From positions 62,985 to 126,984 of the forward strand of contig NZ_JSEP01000015.1 of the NCBI RefSeq assembly GCF_001624695.1: 64,000 nt of DNA. The letters are read 5' to 3'. How positions within the stretch are numbered: position 1 is the first letter of the stretch; each line of letters starts with the position of its first letter. Below, piece by piece: positions 43,306-51,428 of the stretch. Below the pieces are notes generated by a model. It worked only from the letters and a program-made list of their open reading frames with translations. It searched no databases and was not told the DNA's origin. The DNA comes from Labrenzia sp. OB1. GTDB taxonomy: Bacteria; Pseudomonadota; Alphaproteobacteria; Rhizobiales; Stappiaceae. The translations under genes and the position numbers were made by a program.

Positions 43306-44577
43306 TCAGAATCCCTGCTTGGGATAGGTCATGTTGGAGACCCCGTCGAATTCGTCCGTCGGATAGACGAACTGCAATTCGCCGTCGTTCCACTGGGCGA
43401 CGAGGAACGGCTTGTTCACCGGCAGACCGACGTCGTCCCAGGCGAAACGGCCCAGGATCGTGCGCACCGGGTCGCCGGCTGTGCGTTCGGACAACCATTT
43501 GCCCATGGCGGCATTGTCTGTCGATCCGGCGCCGATAATGGCCTGTTCAATCCCTTGGCAGACCGCGAAAGGGATGGCCGAATCTTCATCCGGCGCGGCG
43601 TTGTATTCCTCTTGGAACGCGGCGACGAAGTCGCCGTTGGTGAACTCTTCACCGGCGAGAGTGCCCTTGTAAGGCGCCGCGGGATGCCAGGACGTGTGCA
43701 TCAAAATGCTGTCGGACGCACCTTGCGTGCCTTCATAGAATTCCGCCTGGGTGCCCTGGCTGTAGTAGACCATCTTGGGTTCCGCCCGAACGGTCTTCAG
43801 CGCACGCGTGATCTGCACCGCTTCTTCCGCGGACGCGGTCAGGGCGACGATCAGTTCGGCGTTGGAGCGTTTGATGGAGTTGGCGAGGTTCAGCCAATCG
43901 TTGAAACCCTCTTCCGGCCATTTTTCCGAAAAAACGACCTCGATGCCGGCTTCGGCGAGATAACCGGGAGCCAGATCGGCGACGACACTGCCGTCGGCCG
44001 GGTCCATGACCTGCTGACCCAGGAAACCGGCTTCAACCGCATTGGCGAAGAAATCGTCGGCGGCCACGACAGCGGCGGTCTTCGGACGCTCGCCTTCAGC
44101 CACCAGATCCTCGATCAGTCCTTTCAGGGAACTGCCGACATATTCAGCCGCATTAGGCTGGAAGTAGAACAGATTGTCGTGACCCTGCTTGTAGATGCGC
44201 AGGGCACCGCCGGCAGGGATCGGATGCACGTACCCGTATTTCGCCAGGATATTGGCGACCGGGAAGGTCAGGCGCGAGGAGAAGGTGCCGAAGACGGCAT
44301 CGACGTTGTCGACATTGATGAACCGCTCATACTGGCTGATGGCGGTCGCCGGATCGGAGCGGTTGTCCGAGGTGATCAGCTCGATTTTCTCGCCGCCGAT
44401 ACCGCCTTTGTCGTTCAGCATCTTCACGCACAGGTCATAGCCCTGCTTGTGCTTGGCGCCGGCGATCGAGAACGCACCGGTCAACGGCAGGGATGCCCCG
44501 ATCTTGATGTCCGCATGAGCAGCCGTCGCCATCGCGCAGACGGCAACCGTCGTGGTGAGTAGTGTAAGAAGCTTCAT
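43306..44577 (-). CDS. LivK/AmiC-like ABC transporter substrate-binding protein
   Basis: A 423-residue periplasmic binding protein of the HAAT family. The signal peptide ends after ATAAHA (about residue 22). The opening IKIGASLPLTGAFSIAGAKHKQGYDL is the hallmark. VAADDFFANAVEAGF and WPEEGFNDWLNLANSIKRSNAEL follow. Such proteins bind branched-chain amino acids but also amides, urea, aromatic acids and others; the neighbouring catabolic genes argue for the latter. It starts 97 bp after the dehydrogenase gene at 44675; no operator matching GCAATCGATTGC was seen in that gap. Confidence 0.9.
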   Translation of the reverse strand: MKLLTLLTTTVAVCAMATAAHADIKIGASLPLTGAFSIAGAKHKQGYDLCVKMLNDKGGIGGEKIELITSDNRSDPATAISQYERFINVDNVDAVFGTFSSRLTFPVANILAKYGYVHPIPAGGALRIYKQGHDNLFYFQPNAAEYVGSSLKGLIEDLVAEGERPKTAAVVAADDFFANAVEAGFLGQQVMDPADGSVVADLAPGYLAEAGIEVVFSEKWPEEGFNDWLNLANSIKRSNAELIVALTASAEEAVQITRALKTVRAEPKMVYYSQGTQAEFYEGTQGASDSILMHTSWHPAAPYKGTLAGEEFTNGDFVAAFQEEYNAAPDEDSAIPFAVCQGIEQAIIGAGSTDNAAMGKWLSERTAGDPVRTILGRFAWDDVGLPVNKPFLVAQWNDGELQFVYPTDEFDGVSNMTYPKQGF

Positions 44578-44674
44578 TACTATTCCTCCCAATGTTCGGA
44601 ACTTGAGGCCCTCTTTCCTCGTCCCGGGACGCCGTTCTGGTTTTTCTTGGCGCCGTAAATCCGCCCAGCCGCGA

Positions 44675-45640
44675 TTATTCCGCGGCCTGCGGCAATTCCA
44701 GACCTGTCGGGTATGGGGTTTCTTCGCTCTTGAGCTCCAGGCCAGAAGCCAGAGCAACGGTTTCAAGGAGTGCCGCGAAATCCATTTGCAGGTAGGCTTC
44801 GGGATCCTCCTTCAGCGTAGCCGCGCCGAAATGCGCCTGCAACGCTTCGCGGGTTGCTGCGGTCACCGGCATCGGGACGCCCAGATTGCGGCCCGACCCG
44901 AGCCCCAGGTCCAGATCCTTGCGCAGAAGCTCAGGCGTGAAGGTGGTCGTCCAGTCAAGATTCACGAAGGCGTTGGTCTTGTAGCGCGTATAGACGGAAC
45001 CCATGACCGAGTTGTTCATGAAATCCAGGAAAGCGGCGCGCGGAACGCCCGCCTTTTCGGCCAGAATAGTGATCTCGGCCAGGTTCTGCGTGACAACGCC
45101 CAGAAAGACATTGTGGGCGATCTTGCAGAACCGGGCGAGTTCGCCCTCACCGACATAGGACGCACCATTGGCTGCAATCGCGGAGATGACCGGCTCCACC
45201 TTGTCAAAGGCCGCTTTCGGACCGGAGGCCACGGCGCTCAGTTTGCCTGCCTTGACGCATTTGCCGTTGCCGCTGACGGGCGAGGCAATCAGATCGGCGC
45301 CGCGCTCGGTAAGTCGGGCGCGGATTTCCGCAGAATGCTCACTGGAAATCGACGAGCAGTCGAGAAAAATCTTCGGAGTCCTGTCGCCGGAAAGAACTCC
45401 GTTTTCGCCGAAATAAACCTGTTCGACGTCCTTTCCGGTAGACACCATTGTGCCGAGAACATCGACACCGGCCAGGTCACGCGGCGTATCCACCAGCGTC
45501 GCGCCCTTGGCGGCCAACGGTTCAGCTTTCGACCGGGTCCGGTTCCAGACATAGGTGTCGAAGCCCGCATCGACGAGCCGCTCGGCCATGGGATACCCCA
45601 TGCGCCCCATTCCGACCCACCCAATCTTAAGGCTGCTCAT
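44675..45640 (-). CDS. NAD(P)-dependent beta-hydroxyacid dehydrogenase, 3-hydroxyisobutyrate dehydrogenase family
   Basis: A 321-residue enzyme. The Rossmann start is LKIGWVGMGRMGYPMAERLVDAGF. DCSSISSEHSAEI and SPVSGNGKCVKAGKLS are the substrate-site loops. The catalytic Lys is in ARFCKIAHNVFLG. The second domain includes ILAEKAGVPRAAFLDFMNNS and LLRKDLDLGLG. Members oxidise 3-hydroxyisobutyrate, tartronate semialdehyde or similar; the exact hydroxyacid is not evident. It is cotranscribed with the OsmC gene 56 bp upstream and leads into the transporter genes. Confidence 0.9.
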   Translation of the reverse strand: MSSLKIGWVGMGRMGYPMAERLVDAGFDTYVWNRTRSKAEPLAAKGATLVDTPRDLAGVDVLGTMVSTGKDVEQVYFGENGVLSGDRTPKIFLDCSSISSEHSAEIRARLTERGADLIASPVSGNGKCVKAGKLSAVASGPKAAFDKVEPVISAIAANGASYVGEGELARFCKIAHNVFLGVVTQNLAEITILAEKAGVPRAAFLDFMNNSVMGSVYTRYKTNAFVNLDWTTTFTPELLRKDLDLGLGSGRNLGVPMPVTAATREALQAHFGAATLKEDPEAYLQMDFAALLETVALASGLELKSEETPYPTGLELPQAAE

Positions 45641-45696
45641 TATCTACCTCCACTTATATTCATTTTGCAGTCCGAGTCCTTCCCGAGAGCGAGAAT

Positions 45697-46185
45697 TCAG
45701 ACCGATGAGTCCCGTATCCACACGATGTCTGTGCGAACGTTTGCGTCTTTGATGAGATTGAAAACCGGGCAGCGCGCTTCCGTCTCTTCGACGACCTCAC
45801 GCAGCCGCGCTTCGGATTCCCGCGTCCTTACACAGGCTTCGACCTTCACCGACTGGAAATGCGGCACGACACCCCTCATTCCGGACCGGCCGCGAATGTC
45901 GATGCTGAAAGCCGCGCTGAATTCAATTCCCTCGTAGGAAAAACCCATTTCGCGGGCGGTGCGTCCGAAGGTCACCGCTTCGCAGCCACAAAGGGCTCCA
46001 AGCACCGCCTGCAAAGGGCTTGGCCCCAGATCCGACCCGCCGTGAGCGCCCGGCTCATCGAGGGTCATGGTGCCGAATTCACCGCAATCGACGACTGTCG
46101 CCAATCCACCGGCGTTCTTCGCCGTGAGAACCTTGCGGCGAATGAGCGGCTTGTCGAAATCGGCCTTGTCGACGACCTGAACCAT
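45697..46185 (-). CDS. OsmC/Ohr-family protein
   Basis: A 162-residue OsmC-like protein. The two redox cysteines are visible: the first in LGALCGCEAVTFGRTA and the second in ARCPVFNLI. LDEPGAHGGSDLGPSPLQAVLGAL is the family's loop. Known members reduce organic hydroperoxides, but the YhfA/OsmC-like branch has unclear roles. It is the first gene of the 17-gene minus-strand block and faces lacI across a spacer with two LacI-type operators. Confidence 0.88.
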   Translation of the reverse strand: MVQVVDKADFDKPLIRRKVLTAKNAGGLATVVDCGEFGTMTLDEPGAHGGSDLGPSPLQAVLGALCGCEAVTFGRTAREMGFSYEGIEFSAAFSIDIRGRSGMRGVVPHFQSVKVEACVRTRESEARLREVVEETEARCPVFNLIKDANVRTDIVWIRDSSV

Positions 46186-46264
46186 GTTCCCCCCACTCAG
46201 AGCCTGACCGGCCTGGCTGAATTGTCGCGCTTGTCATCTCCGCCGGTTAGTCGGCTGAAATTGC

Positions 46265-46276
46265 GCAATCGATTGC
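46265..46276. promoter_or_regulatory. LacI-type operator in the osmC/lacI spacer, site 1
   Basis: GCAATCGATTGC, perfect 12-bp palindrome identical to the site at 38513, 79 bp upstream of the OsmC gene. Confidence 0.78.
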
Positions 46277-46314
46277 ACGAATACTAGAAACGGATCCTCG
46301 AAGCTGTCAATCCC

Positions 46315-46336
46315 TTTTCGCAAACGATTGCGAAAA
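46315..46336. promoter_or_regulatory. LacI-type operator in the osmC/lacI spacer, site 2
   Basis: TTTTCGCAA (46315-46323) and TTGCGAAAA (46328-46336) are perfect 9-bp arms around ACGA. The core CGCAAACGATTGCG matches the sites at 47503 and 47534. It lies 51 bp before the lacI start and about 50 bp from site 1, so looping is possible. Confidence 0.75.
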
Positions 46337-46387
46337 TCTTTCCGCGACCTTAAAACTGAGCGCACCGAAACCAACGAGAACAGACGC

Positions 46388-47416
46388 ATGAACAGACCGG
46401 TTACGCTGAAGGACATCGCAAGGGAAACCGGCGTCCATGTCTCGACGGTTTCGCGTGCGCTGGACCCCAATGCCCGGACGTCCCTGACGCGGGAGGTGGT
46501 GGAACGGATCCGCACCACGGCGGAGCGCATGGGCTACCGCCCGAACCGGCTAGCCTCAGGCCTGCGCACCAAACGCACGATGTCCATCGGGTTGATGATC
46601 CCGGATATCGAAAACACCCTGTTTCCTCCGATCGTGCGCGGTGCGGAAAGCGTTCTGGAACCTGCGGGATACACCTCCATCATCGTCAACACGGACAGTG
46701 ACCGGAAGCGTGAAACCAAACTGGTCGATGTGCTGCTGGAGCGCGGCGTGGACGGCATCATTCATGCCGCTCCCTATCGCAGCGATCCACGCATGGTCGA
46801 AGTGGCGCGCCGGGGATTGCCGATGGTCACGGTCAACCGGCAGATCGAAAACTGCGATATCCCGGCCGTGGTCAATGACGATCCGGGCGGAATTGCGATG
46901 ATGCTCCGGTATCTTCACGAGAAGGGTCACCGCCGCATCGCGCATATCGCCGGGCCGAAAAACCTCTCTACGGGCCGGACGCGCATAGAGGCTTTCCGGG
47001 CCACCGCACAGGAGCTCCACCTCGACCTTCCGGACGAAGCGCTGGTGGTTTCGGACTATTTTGATGAGCAGGAAGGTCGACGATGTACCCTGCAACTGCT
47101 GGACTCCGGCACTGGGTTCACAGCCATCCTGTGCGCCAACGACCGCCTCGCCCTGGGAGCATTCGACGCGCTGCGGCGGCGTGGGCTGTCCTGTCCGGAG
47201 GATGTCTCCGTCACCGGCTATAACGGCATTCCGTTTCTCGATCTCATCCCTCCGGGGCTGACGACAATCCAGATTCCCCAGTTCGACATCGGCCGCATAG
47301 GCGCGGAGCTGCTCATCAAGATGATGGCCGATCCAGATGTCACGATTCCCAGGACCACCATCCTCCCCGTCAAGCTTGTCGAACGCGGCAGCGTGAAACG
47401 CATCGACCCGGCTTGA
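46388..47416 (+). CDS. LacI-family transcriptional regulator of the 17-gene block
   Basis: A 342-residue LacI regulator. The headpiece is VTLKDIARETGVHVSTVSRALDPNART with hinge RPNRLASGLRTKRT. The periplasmic-binding-protein-like domain starts at MSIGLMIPDIENTLFPPIVRG and includes FTAILCANDRLALGAFDALRRRG. ATG 46388 is chosen so that the headpiece begins within the first few residues. Palindromes matching LacI-type operators stand before it and before the OsmC, M24 and amidohydrolase genes, which makes it their likely regulator. The effector is unknown. Confidence 0.92.
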   Translation: MNRPVTLKDIARETGVHVSTVSRALDPNARTSLTREVVERIRTTAERMGYRPNRLASGLRTKRTMSIGLMIPDIENTLFPPIVRGAESVLEPAGYTSIIVNTDSDRKRETKLVDVLLERGVDGIIHAAPYRSDPRMVEVARRGLPMVTVNRQIENCDIPAVVNDDPGGIAMMLRYLHEKGHRRIAHIAGPKNLSTGRTRIEAFRATAQELHLDLPDEALVVSDYFDEQEGRRCTLQLLDSGTGFTAILCANDRLALGAFDALRRRGLSCPEDVSVTGYNGIPFLDLIPPGLTTIQIPQFDIGRIGAELLIKMMADPDVTIPRTTILPVKLVERGSVKRIDPA

Positions 47417-47502
47417 CGGAACAAGTTTTCCGGCGGTCCCGGGCACGGGACCATCGCCCCGGCACCTTCCAGATCCGCCATTCGTATTCCGATTGACCTT
47501 TT

Positions 47503-47516
47503 TGCAAACGATTGCA
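47503..47516. promoter_or_regulatory. LacI-type operator before the amidohydrolase gene, distal site
   Basis: TGCAAACGATTGCA, a near-perfect palindrome. It is the reverse complement of the site at 47534, with centres 31 bp apart (about three helical turns). Confidence 0.75.
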
Positions 47517-47533
47517 TAATCGACTAGATTGCC

Positions 47534-47547
47534 TGCAATCGTTTGCA
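47534..47547. promoter_or_regulatory. LacI-type operator before the amidohydrolase gene, proximal site
   Basis: TGCAATCGTTTGCA, 49 bp upstream of the ATG at 47597. Paired with the site at 47503. Confidence 0.75.
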
Positions 47548-47596
47548 TGAATGATGAGGCGCAATTGTCACGATTGCGTATAGTCAGGGGAACCGC

Positions 47597-48562
47597 ATGA
47601 CCGATGTAACCAACGACACGGAAATCATTGCGATCGAAGAGCATTTCATGCGGGAGGCTCTTGCCCGGCACCTGGGGTCGGCGGCCGATCCGGCATCCCC
47701 GCTTGGCAGGAAGCTCTACGACTTCACCGGCGTGCGCCTGGAGGAAATGGATGCGGCCGGCATCGACATGCAGGTGCTGTCGCACCAGTCCCCCGGCAGC
47801 CAGACCCTTTCCGGCGAAACAGCGGTGGAAGCCTGCCGGGCGGTCAACGACGCGCTCGCGTCCATCATCCGGGAGACGCCGGAGCGGTTCGCCGGCCTCG
47901 CGATGATCCCCAGCTCGGCCCCGGAAGCCGCGGCGGACGAACTCAGGCGCACCGTTGAGGAACTTGGCCTGAAAGGGGCGATGATCCACGGAAAGAGTTG
48001 CGGCGAATTCGTCGACGCACAGAAATTCTGGCCGATCTATGCCTGCGCGGAAGCGCTCGACGTGCCGGTCTATCTGCATCCTGCCCAGCCGGACAGGACC
48101 ATGATCGAGGCCTGCTACGCGCCTTATGACCGAAGCCATCCGGCCCTGACCGGCCCCGCGTGGGGTTTTGGCGTGGATGCCGGGACGCATGCCATCCGGC
48201 TTGTCCTGAGCGGCGTCTTCGACCGCCATCCGAACCTCAAGATCATTCTGGGGCATATGGGCGAAGCCCTGCCGTTCTGGCTTCCGCGGATTGATGAATC
48301 ACTCGCCCGGCCCGGAAACGCACCGGTGCGCTTTGCCGAAATCTTCAGAAGAAATTTCTTCGTGACCACCAGCGGCTTTTTCTCCGACGCGGCGCTTCGC
48401 TGCTGTCTGGAGTGCCTCGACCCGGAACATATTCTCTTCGCGGTCGACTGGCCCTATGCGGACAACCGGACCGGCGTCGACTGGCTGCGGTCCCATCCGA
48501 TGGGTCACGACTGGAAAAAGGCGATCTTTTCCTCGAACGCCCGTGCGTTGCTGAAGCTCTGA
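47597..48562 (+). CDS. Amidohydrolase-2 family protein (gamma-resorcylate-decarboxylase-like)
   Basis: A 321-residue TIM-barrel enzyme of amidohydrolase family 2. Metal/catalytic positions are visible: Glu in IAIEEHFM, His in PVYLHPAQ, His in ILGHMGEALPFW and Asp in FAVDWPYADN. This pattern is shared by nonoxidative decarboxylases of hydroxybenzoates (2,3-dihydroxybenzoate, gamma-resorcylate) and some hydrolases. The initial Glu instead of HxH is the mark of the decarboxylase subgroup. Two LacI-type operators lie upstream, which places it in the same regulon as the minus-strand block. An aromatic carboxylate or lactone substrate is inferred. Confidence 0.87.
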   Translation: MTDVTNDTEIIAIEEHFMREALARHLGSAADPASPLGRKLYDFTGVRLEEMDAAGIDMQVLSHQSPGSQTLSGETAVEACRAVNDALASIIRETPERFAGLAMIPSSAPEAAADELRRTVEELGLKGAMIHGKSCGEFVDAQKFWPIYACAEALDVPVYLHPAQPDRTMIEACYAPYDRSHPALTGPAWGFGVDAGTHAIRLVLSGVFDRHPNLKIILGHMGEALPFWLPRIDESLARPGNAPVRFAEIFRRNFFVTTSGFFSDAALRCCLECLDPEHILFAVDWPYADNRTGVDWLRSHPMGHDWKKAIFSSNARALLKL

Positions 48563-48761
48563 CACCTGAGGAACCGATCGAACCGAAACGTCAACCGAAG
48601 ACCAGGACGCCAATCAAGATCGTGTAGAAAACGGCAAACGCCTCGATTTCCAAGGGTGTGAAACACCCCTCCGCTGGCCGGACAACGGAAAAAGCTGGAT
48701 ATCTGAGACCTGATCTCGGCACGCCGGTCTCAACTATCTCCATCACCCCCCAAATGAGCAC

Positions 48762-49262
48762 TCACTCGTAAGCGCCCGCCGAATATGTGAGCTCGTAGCT
48801 GTGGGAATAGAGTTCGAAGACGATTCCAAAGGGGTCTTCGACATAGACCATGCGATAGGGCTTTTCTCCCGGGAAATATTCGCGCACGGGCATGCGCTGC
48901 CTTCCGCCGGCGGCGAGGATCTTCTGCAGCAGGCCTTCCAGGTCGGGATCCTGAATTGCGAAGTGGAACAGACCAACCTGGCGGTGGGGCAGATTGTCCT
49001 CGGGCTGGTAGTTGTCCGGAAACTCGAAGAGTTCGAAGCCGATGCGATCGCCCGTGGCCAGATGCGCGATGCGGAACCTGCTCCAGCCGGGGCCGAACAC
49101 ATCATTGCACATTGCGCCGATGGCGCTGTCGTCCTCCTCGATTTCGGTAGGCTCCATGATCACGTAAAAGCCCATCACGTCGCGATAGAAGGCGACCGCC
49201 TTGTCGAGATCCGGCACGGACAATCCGATATGAGAGAATGTTCTGGGGGGCGTTTGGGTCAT
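48762..49262 (-). CDS. VOC-family (glyoxalase/dioxygenase superfamily) protein
   Basis: A 166-residue VOC protein made of two beta-alpha-beta-beta-beta units. It starts FSHIGLSVPDLDKAVAFYRDVMGFYVI, with the first metal-ligand His, and continues with VGLFHFAIQDPDLEGLLQKI (second His) and VYVEDPFGIVFELYSHS (Glu). The three ligand positions fit a metalloenzyme such as lactoylglutathione lyase or an extradiol dioxygenase-like protein. ATG 49262 is preferred to the upstream 49316, which would overlap the divergent operator. The 199-bp gap after it, convergent with the amidohydrolase gene, holds only weak short stems (48654-48668, 48705-48731). Confidence 0.85.
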   Translation of the reverse strand: MTQTPPRTFSHIGLSVPDLDKAVAFYRDVMGFYVIMEPTEIEEDDSAIGAMCNDVFGPGWSRFRIAHLATGDRIGFELFEFPDNYQPEDNLPHRQVGLFHFAIQDPDLEGLLQKILAAGGRQRMPVREYFPGEKPYRMVYVEDPFGIVFELYSHSYELTYSAGAYE

Positions 49263-49317
49263 AGCTGGCTTGCTTTCTGTTGCTGACAATATGTGTTGGA
49301 AAAACCTGTCATTCAAA

Positions 49318-49342
49318 TTATCATTTCATATGAAAATGATAA
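49318..49342. promoter_or_regulatory. Palindrome in the VOC/LysR divergent spacer
   Basis: TTATCATTT (49318-49326) and AAATGATAA (49334-49342) are perfect 9-bp arms around CATATGA, 18 bp before the LysR start. It is a strong candidate LysR binding site or promoter element. Confidence 0.6.
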
Positions 49343-49360
49343 CAAAATGGAATTGACGCA

Positions 49361-50245
49361 ATGTTGAACGCGGTCTGGCTGGAAACGTTCGTGACCCTCT
49401 GCGACCTCGGGCATTTCACCCGCGCCGCTTCGGCTCTGAACATGACGCAACCCGGAGTCAGCCAACATGTGAAAAAGCTCGAACAGCAGGTTGGCCAGCC
49501 GCTTCTGTCCCGAGATGGCAAGAGCTTCATCCCGACCCCTGCCGGGGAGGCGGTTCTGACCATCGGCCGCAGGCGCCAGATCGAGGAAAGGCAACTCGGA
49601 GACGCGCTGCAGAATGACGAACCCGATACCGGCGAGGTTTCGGTTGCCTGTTCCGGGTCCCTCGCCCTGCTGCTTTATCCGCTTTTCCTGGATCTCATGT
49701 CCGCGGCACCCGCGCTCGTTATCCGGCTTGAGGCCATGCCCCGCGCCCGCGTTCTGGAGGGCGTGGCAGACGGAACCATCGATCTCGGCATCGTCGATCA
49801 CGCGCCGCGCCATGCCAGGCTGGAAGGCGACAGGATCGGCCATGAGGAGTTGTGCCTGATCGTCCCGAAGACCAGCGCCAAGCCGAAGACGATGGCAGAC
49901 CTGGAAACGCTCGGCTTCATCGCGCATCCGGATGGCTATGCCTATGCCGACGAATTGCTTGCGGCCAATTTTTCGAAAGACTACCCCGGCGCGGACCGGC
50001 TTCGGCAACGCAGTTTCATCAACCAGATAGGCCAGATTCCCGAACCGGTTGCCCGGGGTCTGGGATATACGATCCTTCCCAGAAGCGCGATTGATGCCTA
50101 TCCCGGACGCGACAGGCTGTCGATAGCGCCGCTCCCGCGCCCGGCACGCCATGAGCTCTGGCTGATACAACGCAAGGCCCGCATCCTGCCCGCCCGGACC
50201 CGCAAGGTCCACGCGATGATCGCGCAGACGCTGGGCAGTCCGTGA
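49361..50245 (+). CDS. LysR-family transcriptional regulator
   Basis: A 294-residue LysR protein. Winged helix: WLETFVTLCDLGHFTRAASALNMTQPGVSQHVKKLEQQVG. The effector domain starts near TGEVSVACSGSLALLLYP and contains GIVDHAPRHARLEGDRIG. It is divergent from the VOC gene and probably regulates it. Convergent with idnD downstream. Confidence 0.9.
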   Translation: MLNAVWLETFVTLCDLGHFTRAASALNMTQPGVSQHVKKLEQQVGQPLLSRDGKSFIPTPAGEAVLTIGRRRQIEERQLGDALQNDEPDTGEVSVACSGSLALLLYPLFLDLMSAAPALVIRLEAMPRARVLEGVADGTIDLGIVDHAPRHARLEGDRIGHEELCLIVPKTSAKPKTMADLETLGFIAHPDGYAYADELLAANFSKDYPGADRLRQRSFINQIGQIPEPVARGLGYTILPRSAIDAYPGRDRLSIAPLPRPARHELWLIQRKARILPARTRKVHAMIAQTLGSP

Positions 50246-50307
50246 AATGGCCGGCTGGCGGCAACCGGTCTTTCAAATCCGCAGGTTGCCCGGAGAAAGG
50301 GTGTATT

Positions 50308-51339
50308 TCAGGCGAAAGAGATCTGGGTCTTGACGGCCTGCGCGCGGTCGCCGGCGATCTCGAAGGCGGTGACCGCGTCTTCCAGGGGAAAGGTCTGTGT
50401 GATGAAGGGTTTGACGTCGATCAGACCTTTCCGCATCAGACTGACCGCTGTGAAGAATTCCTCGTGGAAGCGGAACGAACCCATAAGGGAAAGCTCCTTT
50501 GCGGTGATGGCCATCATGGGAAGGCTCATGTCACCGCCCAGCCCGAGCTGGATGATCCGGCCTCCCGGGCGCATGGCGGCAATGCCCGCCGACAAGGCAG
50601 GCGCTGCCCCGGAACACTCGTAGAGGACGTCGAAGGTACCCTTGTCCGGCAGGAACCGGTCGAGACCGGTGGGGTCATCGGCCATGTTAACGGTGATATC
50701 CGCCCCGGCTTCCCGCGCCTTGGCAAGGGTGAAGTCGCTAAGGTCCGTCGCCACGATCGTGTCGGCGCCGGCGCGGCGGGCGGCCAGAATGCACAGGATA
50801 CCGATCGGGCCGCAGCCGGTGACAAGCACCGACTTGCCCAGCAGGCTGCCGGCGCGGCGGGTGGCGTGAAGGCAGACAGCAAGCGGTTCGGCCATCGCCG
50901 CTTCACCGGCCGTCAGGCCATCGGCGGGCGCGCACTGGATCGCTTCGGCCACAAGGCTCTGCCGGAAGGCGCCCTGAATGTGCGGAAACGGCATGGCACT
51001 CCCGTAAAAGCGCATATTCAGACACTGATTGTGACTGCCTTCGCCGCAGAAGCGGCAGTTACCGCACGGACGTGACGGTGATACGGCAACAAGCTGACCA
51101 ACCTTGAGATCTTCCACACCCGCGCCGAGCTCGGTGATGTGACCGGCGACCTCGTGGCCGAGGATCATCGGCTCTTTCAGCCGGATGGGACCGAAACCGC
51201 CGTGGTTGTAGTAGTGCAGATCGGATCCGCAGATACCGCCGGCAGCAAGCTGGATATGCACCTGGCCCGGGCCGGGCGTGGCGACCGTGCAGTCCTCGAT
51301 GCGCAGATCCTTGGCGGCATGAATGACGATCGACTTCAT
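50308..51339 (-). CDS. idnD: L-idonate 5-dehydrogenase
   Basis: A 343-residue zinc-dependent MDR enzyme that oxidises L-idonate to 5-keto-D-gluconate. The catalytic zinc site is in GGICGSDLHYYNHGG and GHEVAGHI; the structural zinc loop has PCGNCRFCGEGSHNQC. The NAD-binding motif is LVTGCGPIGILCILAARRAG. The protein ends DRAQAVKTQISFA, as IdnD does. It is divergent from idnO across an IdnR/GntR-type operator. Other polyol dehydrogenases are possible, but the neighbouring gluconate genes support this call. Confidence 0.9.
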   Translation of the reverse strand: MKSIVIHAAKDLRIEDCTVATPGPGQVHIQLAAGGICGSDLHYYNHGGFGPIRLKEPMILGHEVAGHITELGAGVEDLKVGQLVAVSPSRPCGNCRFCGEGSHNQCLNMRFYGSAMPFPHIQGAFRQSLVAEAIQCAPADGLTAGEAAMAEPLAVCLHATRRAGSLLGKSVLVTGCGPIGILCILAARRAGADTIVATDLSDFTLAKAREAGADITVNMADDPTGLDRFLPDKGTFDVLYECSGAAPALSAGIAAMRPGGRIIQLGLGGDMSLPMMAITAKELSLMGSFRFHEEFFTAVSLMRKGLIDVKPFITQTFPLEDAVTAFEIAGDRAQAVKTQISFA

Positions 51340-51371
51340 TTGGGCTCACAGTCTTCGCGGTTGACATTGAT

Positions 51372-51385
51372 TGTTATCGATAACA
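51372..51385. promoter_or_regulatory. GntR/IdnR-type operator between idnD and idnO
   Basis: TGTTATCGATAACA is a perfect 14-bp palindrome. It fits the E. coli GntR/IdnR operator pattern (ATGTTA-N4-TAACAT). It is 33 bp from idnD and 44 bp from idnO and probably controls both directions. Confidence 0.8.
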
Positions 51386-51428
51386 TAAGAATTAAAACTG
51401 TCAATTCGTTTCGTGAGGAGGAATTCCA

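Noticed and set aside
44578..44674. LacI-type operator before the LivK-type gene
   Set aside because: No GCAATCGATTGC-like palindrome is in this gap; the transporter is more simply read through from the osmC promoter.
46556..48256. 566-codon open frame opposite lacI and the amidohydrolase
   Set aside because: It spans two real genes and their operator region in antisense and shows no family pattern.
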